Shown here one piece after another: positions 55,898 through 64,000 of a stretch of DNA of 64,000 nt (position 1 is its first letter; every line of letters starts with the position of its first letter). A program made the translations under genes and the position numbers. The notes beneath the pieces were generated by a model. The model had not been told where the DNA came from. It made no database searches and saw only the letters and a program-made list of their open reading frames with translations. This stretch comes from Peronospora farinosa (Eukaryota > Oomycota > Peronosporomycetes > Peronosporales > Peronosporaceae): positions 1 through 64,000 of the forward strand of contig CANTFK010000085.1 of NCBI GenBank assembly GCA_947646735.1, given 5' to 3'.

Positions 55898-58336
55898 ATG
55901 GTGCGCGTGCACGGATCTTCGGGAGTTGCGGTATTTCACCGTGAGTCCCACGAAGAAGAAAAGACATCGGTCAAGATGGACCAAGGGACAACCAAGACAC
56001 TTGAACCCGGATCGCCAGTGATTAAGAAGGAAAAAGGATCGGAGGACCTGCAGAGCCCGGGGAGGAGCTCCGCTATTGAGGTCAAGGTGGAATATGAAGA
56101 AAAACCACAAAATCCTCCCCCTTATGTCTTCGTTGAAGAAGACAACATGGGCCATAATAAATATTATGGTCCAGGGGTCCCAAGTTTGACAGCGAAAGCT
56201 AAAAAACAAGGGACCCCGAAACAAGTCTCCCAACCTACCACTCAAGAGCCAAAGGTGCCCAAGAACAAGCAAAAGAAGCATACCAAGATGAAGGCACCAA
56301 CAGGCGGAGACACGACGGACGAGTCGGGGGAGAGCCAAGGTGTGGCTAGTAAGGACTGGACAGAAGAAGATTTGGAAGAAGCCTACCATCGGAATAAATT
56401 GAAGAAGTTTCTTCGGAAGGACCCGGTGATGAAGACGCTCAAGGTCAAGCTACTAGACCAGGTACATGGTCTGATAACGGCCCTGCCCATCGCAACAACA
56501 GACCTGGAGTTTCATAAGGCCCTGATGAACCTGCTTCACGAAGCCGGGATGGCCGCTGGAAATTTTACGGCTTAGACCCTCTTTGATTTCAGGTTTGAGA
56601 CCCTGAAGAAGACCCTGGTAGCCTTGCATAGTCATATCAAGACGTTAGTGGGGGAACTCCCCCAAAGGAGGTACCCCGTCATGTGGGCACAGCAGCTGTT
56701 CCTGGCCTAGGCTTTTTCAGCAGGTTCCCACGATGAATCATCACGAGGTCCAAGTACGAGTCGACCACTTCGTCTATGGTCACGGCTCTAATGAAGACAG
56801 TGGATCGGAGCAGCTGGGGCCTACCGGTGCAGCCTTGCCCGAAGCACGGATCTGCGAGACAGGACAGATGGATGCAGCGATCCCGAGAGCCCAGCCACAA
56901 GTACGTGAAGATGTGACAGGGGCCCGGTGCAAAGTGGAGCCAGGGTCGTGTTTTTTAAAAGATGCCGCAGGCTTACATTCTGATCAAATTCTGAGCACAG
57001 AATTTGATCAGAATGTAAAGCCTGCGGCAGGGTCCCCTGGTGCGCTCCAGTCATATTTCGAAAAAGCTATGGCCAAGTTCCTGGAAGAGCAAAGACCCAC
57101 CCGAAACGCATCGGACAGGGGATAGATCATGAGGGGCCGAGGTCCACTTTACCCTGGGCCCTCCCAGAGAGCCGATCACCCGGGGTCACCACGTGAATTT
57201 TCGGATGTGGACATGGAATCAGCAGAGTCTTCTAATGGAGAGTACGATCCGGATGATTTGACGTTTCCGGCTGCCTCGGAACGAGCGACTGTGGCCACGG
57301 CTACAGCAGGGGGGGGGCTATGGTTATTCCCCATGTACGAGTGTCAGCTTCATCGAACTTGAAGGAATTCAACGGGAGGGACCATGATGAGGACCGTGCC
57401 CGAAGCTGGAGCTTCAAAGTGAAGACTGCGTTTATCCGAGACCAGGCCCCAGACAGTGAGAAATGGCTTCTTTTTGGAGACCTTCTCACGGGTCCTGCTC
57501 AAAATTGGTACCGACAACTGGATCGGACGGTACGTGGCGATTGGAAGCTACTTTTGCAAGAATTTTAAGCCCACTTCTGCAACCTAGGTGTGTCTGTGGC
57601 CCAGCAGTTTTATCACGCAAGGAAGAGATCCGACGAGTCACCACTGAAATACTTGTACCGTTTGAATATGGCTGAGATCATAGCCAAATTGAAAATTAAG
57701 ACTATCCCCCGTTAGGTGAAACGTGAACATGTAGAACATTACGTTGAGACTTTGGACGATCGCGAACTGGCGGAACAGCTCACCATGCTCAGAATTTCGA
57801 ATGCAAATGACCCGGAAGAAGATCTGCTAGCTCGCCAGCGAGCGAAGGCGCGTCACGGAAAGGTCCTGTTCGGTTCCATCAAGTTTCGTTAAAAGGCCCC
57901 GACCCCCCCCCCCCCTACCGAGAGTATACCAAAAACCAACCCAAGACGTTCTGTCCAAGCCATTCGAGCTTTATCGGGAAGCGAATGTGAGAAAGAGTCC
58001 AGCTCCAGTGGATCTGAGGGAGAGGGAGACCTGAGACGAATTTATGCGGCGACTTCCAAAGCTCACACTGGTAGGAATCGGGACGTGGACGGACCTCGAG
58101 ACCATCAGGACCCGAATCCGGATCGGGGTCGATGTGCACCGGAGGGACCCAGACAAAGACCGGGCCCAGAGGTCCCGCTGATGAAGCGTACCTATTGTGG
58201 GTCCAAGAAGCATGGGGACCTGGACTGTTGGAAGCGACTAGTATACGAACGATGTGGAAAGAAGGGTCACCCGGCCGACCACTGCTTATTTGTGTGTCGC
58301 GATTGTAACGAGATCCACGACGCGGGGAAGTGCTAG
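55898..58336 (+). pseudogene. T1 gag with zinc knuckles, several stops
   Basis: The first frame (to 56575) has a long acidic and lysine-rich N-terminal tail and a helical segment around KKFLRKDPVMKTLKVKLL. A second frame (56733-57125) contains the large palindrome described under findings. The capsid core appears from 57346 (LKEFNGRDHDEDRARSWSFKVKTAF ... LLTGPAQNWYRQL), with stops at 57568, 57713 and 57890. The nucleocapsid part (58085-58336) has a cysteine/histidine array with CGSKKHGDLDC and CGKKGHPADHC, two knuckle-like units, then another C..C..H..C cluster. A poly-C run at 57903-57916 sits before it. Confidence 0.75.
55899..55914 (+). promoter_or_regulatory. T1 primer binding site overlapping an ATG
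   Basis: One base after the LTR comes TGGTGCGCGTGCACGG, different from the T2-T4 sites. The ATG at 55898 lies across the LTR/primer junction and opens the gag frame. Confidence 0.65.
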
Positions 58337-58533
58337 ATGGAGGCGTTCTACAACTTGATTCGCCAATGGTACAACCCGACCAAGCATGCAGGGCAGCTGC
58401 CGGAGGCTGCTGAGAAGATGTTAGATAGGGAGGCTGGCCAGGTTTGAATCTGGTTCGAGCCGAGCGTTCTGATTGCTACATTTATGCATTTGTGAAGAAG
58501 CATCCGATGCAGAATGTCGTTAAGGAGAAATAA

Positions 58534-59290
58534 TTGGTTGGAAATACATCGAACTTTTGTATTAATTCTGTTGCTGCTGTGGACAATGCACGTATATCCA
58601 ATGAATATACACGGGAGGAGCCGGTGATGATGCTGAAGTCATTGCCGGGAGAATCAAGAGGATACTGGAAACATCATGCCCTAAAAAAGTGGTTCAAGCA
58701 GGCTAAGGCCTCTGGGAAAGTCAACAATATTCGTGCGGATCTACTGTTTGATTCTGGTGCCGAGATATCTATTTTGGATATCGCCTTTGCTCGTAAGGCA
58801 GGCTGCCAGATTAACACAAGCGAAAAACAATAGTGCGTGGGAATTGGAGAAGAAGTTTACACCACGGAAGGGCGAACGAAGATCAAGATAACGCTGAATG
58901 GTGTATTAGTATACTTCTTCAATGTGTGGGTTGGTTCCCTGGCTGGTCAGGATGCACTTTTATGAATGGATTTTATGATGCCAGCCGGAATACGATTGGA
59001 CATGGCAGATGGAACTATTTGCTTACCAGACGAAGTGCAAATCTAGCTGGCAGATCGCAAGACCTTCTATAGTGGACATATTTCGGAAATGAAATTTGGC
59101 AGTTTGTGAATCTGTCAGTGACTAAGTACGTGGAGGTTATGTTGAAGAGATCTGTATCAGACCAGTGGGAATTATGGATTACCCGTGGAGAACGATGGGT
59201 GTCTACAATGGTATAGGGGTATAGACGAAGCCAGTGTATAAGGTTCACCAATGTTAGTGACAAGAACTTAATTCTGCATGAAGACACTAA
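58534..59290 (+). pseudogene. T1 protease region, broken
   Basis: 58534-58833 contains the retropepsin active site LLFDSGAEISILD and a following RKAGC stretch. After a stop and frame changes, the translation shows MDFMMPAGIRLDMADGTICLPDEV near 58965-59040 and a LWITRGERW segment near 59170. These are recurrent in oomycete Ty3 elements after the protease core. Reverse transcriptase would begin shortly after but is not reached before the next insertion. Confidence 0.7.
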
Positions 59291-59666
59291 ATGGGTATTT
59301 GGCTAACCAAGGACCGGGTCCCTCGATATCGAGGATTTGTGTCAGTAGGTTCTAGGAGGTATGCTGAATGGCAGAACCTGGCCTACCACGCTACCACTGA
59401 CGAAGAAGACTCCGAACCCTTTCAAGAAGAAGGATACTAAGGTCCCATGGTCGAGAAACCCCAGTATAAGACCCCAGAAAGAATATTGTCACGAACAGGA
59501 GCCCAAGCCTCAGTGGTTACTACAGTGCGGGGTGTTCATTCGAGGAGCCTCTGGTCAGCACCGCCTAAATCAGAGGTAGGAGAAGATACTTTTGATGGGA
59601 ACCAACCAGCAGAAGTCATCCTGAGCAAAGAAGCGCCAAGTGTTGACGAGTTCGGGATGGAGAAGG

Positions 59667-60648
59667 TGTGGTGGAGTGGATTCTCAAACGACGTGAGAGA
59701 ACCACAAACACACACAGCGCCGGACTGCCGACTTACGGAGGAAGTACCCCGATACCGTGTCTGTTAGCCTTGGGTCTCACCTTGTGTACCCGTCGTCTTG
59801 GCTGGTCTTGATCCTCGGTTGACGCAGAAGACTTATAGACTTGGTCCTTGTATGGAGGGACTTGGGGGCCACGAGTGGATATGCTTCACTCGGGCCCAGG
59901 GTTTCTTGGGCTCAATCGACTGGGTCGAGAGCAGTGCACCTGGTAATATGTACCCCTTCGGTGGCTAACGGTTTCTTGGTCTTTCGACCCCTTTTCTTGT
60001 TCCCCGTAGGGAAACCGTTTCCTATAGCAGGTGTTGGGTGTTTTGACACTTACTTGACACCTAAGGCCAACTATCCTGAGGTTCAACTTGCGTTGCTTGA
60101 GCCGTCTAACACCTGCTGACGTTGGGGGGCCAAAAGGTATCCCGCCCGGAAGAGGTGAAGCGACGGAGAAGCTTAGAAGGGGCGCTTAGAGCTGCCACGT
60201 GTAATGCAAATTCGAGTGTGTTTATTTATCTTATTCTCTGTATGCTTTTCTTGCCTAACCTTAACCCTTTGATCTGGGTAGTGCCCCGTGTCGACTCTTG
60301 GAAGAAGAATTGGCTCCTTGGTACCTGTACTTTCTGTACTCTTCGATATTCCGTGTACCGATTATGCACCCTCGGACATTGGGCCCCGGTACCCCGGTAC
60401 CCCTGGGCCCTGGTACCGGTACCCCTGGGACCTGTTACCCTGGTACCCTGGAACCTGTTTCCGGGGCCTGGGACCTGTGCTGACTCCGCACGTCTGGGTC
60501 CTTATATTCTTAATAAGGCGGGGCCTGGTGTGTGGTTGTAAATCCGCGAGGCCGGGTCGTGGTCACTCCCTCGGGGAAGTAACCAGAAATTCTCTTTCTC
60601 TCTGTTCCATTTCCCTCAAACTCCAACTTTCCCTGGCACTTCACCACA
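59667..60648 (-). repeat. T1 3' LTR
   Basis: 982 bp, TGTGGTGGAGTG ... CACTTCACCACA on the plus strand, the most complete T1 LTR in the window. The middle (60370-60470) is a variable run of GGTACCCC/CCCTGG words that differs in every copy. Confidence 0.9.
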
Positions 60649-60731
60649 GCTGTCCCCTGCGCGCTGGTCTTTCGAACTGAGGTAAGACCACGTGCACCCT
60701 TGTCCAAACTCTTCGAATTAACAGTAAGTGA

Positions 60732-62912
60732 TCCTACGTCGCTTGGGTGGTTGCGTTTACCAACTCACACGTCTTGTATCCGTTAGTGACTTCTCGTAAT
60801 CTTTCCACCGGGTTCCAAGCACCTGACCGTTGGCTTCTACCCGAGCTTCCTGGACCTGACCCTGACGAGGTCGCCCCGACCGTAGACCTTATTAGGGAGT
60901 CCCCCAATTATCAGGAGGTCTCTCAAGCTTGGAAAGTCTTACGTGTTGCGGTGGAACGGGCCCAGTCCATGTAGACCCTCGCTGAAGAACACAGGGTCCT
61001 CCAACGGACCTACCAAATGGAACATCGCCGGACCGCGGAATTACAGCGTCGCGTAGACGACCTCACGGAATTCGAGGTGACCCATGCGCCCCGGATACAG
61101 TCTTGGGTCCGGAATCTGGTACACGAGCATGAAGTGGACCAGCTGGCCATCGCCAAGTACCGGGATGCACTCGCCCAACGGGTGGACAATTCTCGGGAAG
61201 TAGAAGAATCCCGATTCCAGATCAAGTACTGGAAGAACCAGTAAAACGAGGCTGTCAAAAGTACTTCGGCTAAGATTAGGTCGCTGGAGTCCAAGCTGAA
61301 CGCACTTCGCAGTCCTCAAGAACTGTCAAAACTAGTGTTGGTACTCCAGAAGGAGGTTGCCAACTACAAGAGCCGCGTGAAGACCCTCGTCCGGGAACGA
61401 GACCAGCTGCAGAAGCATCTAACAGTTGCTCGAGGCACGGCGGCAAAATCGACTCCAGCCACGACCAAGGCTCGAAGTCCCAGAATGACGAAAAGGTCAC
61501 GTTCGTCGTCAGCCAAGGTTCGGTCGCCCCTTAAGCCGAAGAAGCGGAAAGTCAATCATGCCCCGGGGTCATCTGAGGACGAGGATAGCAGTAGTGACGA
61601 CTCGATGTTCGCCGCAATGGACAGGTCGCGGGCTTCCAGTCGTCGCTCCGGCCCCGTACCCTCTACTTCAGAGGTCGGCCCAGAGGTCATAGACCTATCG
61701 ACTAAGGCCAAGTCTAAGACTCCCGCTCCATCTTCAAGGTCCACATCCCCTCGCACCTCCCACGCAGCGTCTCGGGCGTCAAGGAACAAGAAGGCTCGAA
61801 AGACGTACTCCGACGAGTTCTTAAAAATGTTTGGACCAAACTCTGAGACTGAAAGTGACGAGTCTAGACACGCTAAGAGGAAGCCACCAGCCAAAAGTTC
61901 CCGTCGCAAGGGCCCTGCCGGCAAGTGTCCAGCACCATTCTCCAAGGGTTCCAGCCGCAAGGGTCCCGCACCACCATCCAAAGGTTCCAGCGGCAAGGGT
62001 TCCGCGCCATCATTCAAGGGTCCCAGCAGCGAGGATCCTGCACCCACATCTGAGGGTCCCGGTAGCAAAGGTCCCAGCAGCAAGGATCCTGCACCAACAT
62101 CTGAGGGTCCTGCCAGCCAGGGTCCCGCCCGTGATGATCCCCCCGACCGTAACATCCACGGCTCTTCCCTTCCTGGTTATGCGAAACCCAGCACGTTCGC
62201 CGCGGAAGACGTTGCCCCCTGGTCGATTTCCCAGGTAGGGACCCTCGTTATCACCCAGCTGACGCCAGAGGATCTTTGGTCCAAGGTATCGCTTCCACTG
62301 TCTTGGGTGGGTGCTTCTGAAAACCAGAAGCCCCGAAGTCCCCCAATCTGGAGCGAAGCCCTCATGAAGGACTCTCAACTTCAGCTTTTGATGGACTCAT
62401 GTCCTTGGGCCCAGGGGGTCGTGACCGTAACCCCTATTTCTTTTCCAGTGTCCGGCTGGTGCAGTGACCTCGTGAAGCTCCATGATACTTACGTCGACGC
62501 GTCACGCCAGAGTCTATGGGAAGACCGACACCGACTTCCTCTTTTTTCCGAACTCCGTACGGAGAGCCAATACGCCTCTCGGCTGTCCAATGCGAGGAAG
62601 AAACGGCGGGCCAAGGCTGTGAGGGCTTGGATGGAAGTACTTGAGAAGGTCTTGGAAGGGATGAAGGCCGGTCAATGTGACCTCGACATTCTTCTTGACC
62701 CCTACTTCCAGCCCATGATCCCGACCCGTCAGCTGACCGTTTGGTACCCAATCGTCACCACGGAGGATCCTCAGTTGAGTTTGTTGAGGGCTTTGCATAC
62801 CGCAGACGACACTGCCCCCTGGCGCGTGTTCTATCGCAAGAACATTCAGGAACACCCCGCCTTCCAGGTCCCTCGTCTCTCTGGCAAATTTCGCCCGACC
62901 AACGATGCATAA
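60732..62912 (+). pseudogene. T1 antisense ORF (aORF), about 725 codons with two stops
   Basis: One frame is open from 60732 to 62912 apart from TAG at about 60972 and TAA at about 61242. No ATG precedes the open stretch closely; a short upstream exon is possible because GTAAG and TTAACAG words flank 60680-60725. The N-terminal third is coiled coil (ELQRRVDDLTEF, LESKLNALRS, LQKEVANYKSRVKTLVRERDQL). The middle is basic and serine-rich with KPKKRKVN, a strong nuclear-localisation-type motif, then imperfect proline/serine repeats (KGPAP, 61920-62140). The C-terminal 250 residues form an apparently globular domain with many tryptophans. SDEFLKMFGPNSETESDES resembles MFGSSDESGDSPNES in the T4 counterpart. 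It ends 260 bases before the end of pol. Confidence 0.65.
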
Positions 62913-63171
62913 AATGTTTAACCAGCTAGCTTCCCACGTATCCGCAATAGTTGTTCTGCTCAAACGCTTTTCCCGTAACTTCAATTTCCTTTTCTTTGGG
63001 CCTATACCCCGGGGCCCCGGTACCCCAGTACTCTGGGCCTTTCACAATACTGCGCAATCTCTTTTGTGCTGTCGCACTCTCGAATATAATAACTTGACCC
63101 CCTTGTAAATGTATGACAAATACCGCCTCCTTCTTGCATCTTCTTGGCCTTCCCAAAATGAACTCTCCCCA

Positions 63172-63936
63172 CTACTCTTCATGACTCTGCATTGCCTCGA
63201 ATCGGTTCCGAGTAGCCTGCCTGCGCTCATAGTCCCTAAGCAATCCCCCGCAGTTGAGGTCCACCTCATCCACCCATGACGGGTCAGGATATTCTTTCCA
63301 TTGTACCAGGTATTCACACTGGATCCGTCCGTACCGAGTTTTCCTTCTCATACGTCTGTCTAGAATTTTCTCCACTTCGTATTCGTCATCTTCCAGTTTC
63401 GCGACCCAACTGTCTTCTGGCAATAGAACTTCTCAAAATCCACCCGGTTCGCTTCGTCTACCACCAACACCGTATCTGGTCTATTCGGGTATTGCCGGAC
63501 CAGCTTCAACTTCGAAATGTGTACCAACGGGTATAAGGTAGTCTGTTCCACTGATGTCGAAACGAACGGCATAGTCACCCACCAGTTCTCTCACTCGGAA
63601 CGGCCCATGCCATAGGTGTGCTAGCTTTCGCGCATAGCCCTCCTTGACCCGGTCCAAGTATAACCAGACTTGGGAATCCACCTCAATATGACCATCAACC
63701 ACCTCCTCATTGTAAGCCTGGGCTCGACTTTCCATCGCCAATCGTAATAATTCGTTGACCTGTTCTCTCACTCGGCGATACTGACGTTGCACGCTATATC
63801 GCCATCGGCGGGGTTCACATGCACGCCTCTTCGTGCTGCCCAACGGTATGGTAGCTTCTAGAGTAATTCGGGCATCCCCGCCATGTACCAAGAAGAATGG
63901 CCATTCCTTTTGGATCAGGTCCTGTGCCGTATTCAA
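63172..63936 (-). pseudogene. T1 integrase C-terminus and chromodomain, one frameshift
   Basis: 63936-63481 contains RRVREQVNELLRLA and the WHGPFRVRELVGDYAVRF integrase C-terminal fold. After a frame change near 63500 the chromodomain follows (63423-63172): YEVEKILDRRMRRKTRYGR then YLVQWKEYPDPSWVDE. The usual tryptophan of the WxGY motif is replaced by WKEY. Pol continues beyond the window end. Confidence 0.8.
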
Positions 63937-64000
63937 CGCTAAGTTGAGCCTTTCTGCATAGGCAATGGTGTGGGAGCGATCTCCAGGCGCGCATCCCAGT

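Larger units (their letters stand above)
54937..59666 (+). mobile_element. T1 Ty3-type retrotransposon, 5' part only
   Basis: A plus-strand T1 copy inserted in T2 pol: 5' LTR 54937-55897, primer site, gag, zinc knuckles and protease, then cut at 59667 by a minus-strand T1 copy. Its reverse transcriptase, integrase and 3' LTR would lie beyond the second copy, outside the window. Several stops interrupt gag and protease. Confidence 0.85.
59667..64000 (-). mobile_element. T1 Ty3-type retrotransposon, 3' part, nested
   Basis: A minus-strand T1 copy entering from the right edge: pol C-terminus with chromodomain (64000-63172), an antisense ORF on the plus strand (60732-62912), and the 3' LTR (59667-60648). 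It sits inside the plus-strand T1 copy. Bases 59662-59666 (GAAGG) should be one half of its target duplication. Confidence 0.82.

Noticed and set aside
55868..56389. 173-codon minus-strand frame with hydrophobic stretches
   Set aside because: A shadow of the lysine/proline-rich T1 gag N-terminus; the hydrophobicity is the complement of AAG/CCA codons.
59667..60648. T1 LTR as a 5' LTR of a plus-strand element with gag at 60732-62912
   Set aside because: The chromodomain end of pol at 63172-63936 on the minus strand, and the orientation of the 54937 LTR next to a true gag, show that 60732-62912 is antisense to pol and this LTR is a 3' LTR.
61556..62155. 199-codon minus-strand glycine/leucine frame
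   Set aside because: The complement of the serine/proline repeats of the T1 antisense ORF, without independent support.

Overview
The window looks like nuclear DNA of a plant-associated oomycete, most likely a Peronosporales species (Phytophthora or downy mildew type). The evidence is a secreted protein with a signal peptide, a KxLR/EER leader and LWY-like repeats, short-intron eukaryotic genes, and a mass of Ty3-type LTR retrotransposons. I found no tRNA, rRNA, CRISPR or bacterial-style operon. Species cannot be fixed by eye.

Layout. 1-2186: retrotransposon debris (T1 LTR, T4 reverse transcriptase fragment, T3 LTR fragment). 2277-~8590: left arm of a large inverted duplication, carrying a frameshifted copy of the secreted effector, a broken unrecognised gene and a kinase pseudogene. 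8878-17020: a full-length minus-strand T2 element with AGAGG target duplications. 17026-18355: non-coding repeats. 18356-26361: T1 LTR piece, then a decayed minus-strand T3 element and the end of a second T3 copy sharing one LTR. 26362-29280: T1 LTR mosaic, a solo T3 LTR with ACAAC duplications, and repeat debris. 29287-38505: a compact island of host genes: a VRK-type kinase, a fidgetin-like 1 AAA ATPase, a SUMO-like/BTB protein, a Ycf45/SpoIIIAA-type ATPase with an exonuclease-like N-terminus, and an unrecognised ORF. ~39550-44985: right arm of the inverted duplication, with the intact effector. 45040-51760: full-length plus-strand T4 element with ACCTG duplications. 51891-52461: solo T2 LTR with GAAGT duplications. 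53226-54936: start of another T2 element, cut by a plus-strand T1 element (54937-59666), which is itself cut by a minus-strand T1 element (59667 to beyond the window).

Names T1-T4 are mine, by LTR type. T1 has LTRs of about 960-980 bp; T2 about 590 bp; T3 about 640 bp; T4 459 bp. All carry gag/pol pieces of Ty3 type, and T1, T3 and T4 end pol with a chromodomain. All four also carry an extra ORF on the opposite strand between the end of pol and the 3' LTR. It starts about 100 bp from the LTR and runs tail to tail into, and in three families across, the end of pol. This antisense ORF and the very dense short inverted repeats of T2-T4 are the least expected signals here.

The host genes form an ordinary housekeeping island between two inverted effector-bearing arms. 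That is the pattern expected of gene-sparse, repeat-rich effector compartments in oomycete genomes.
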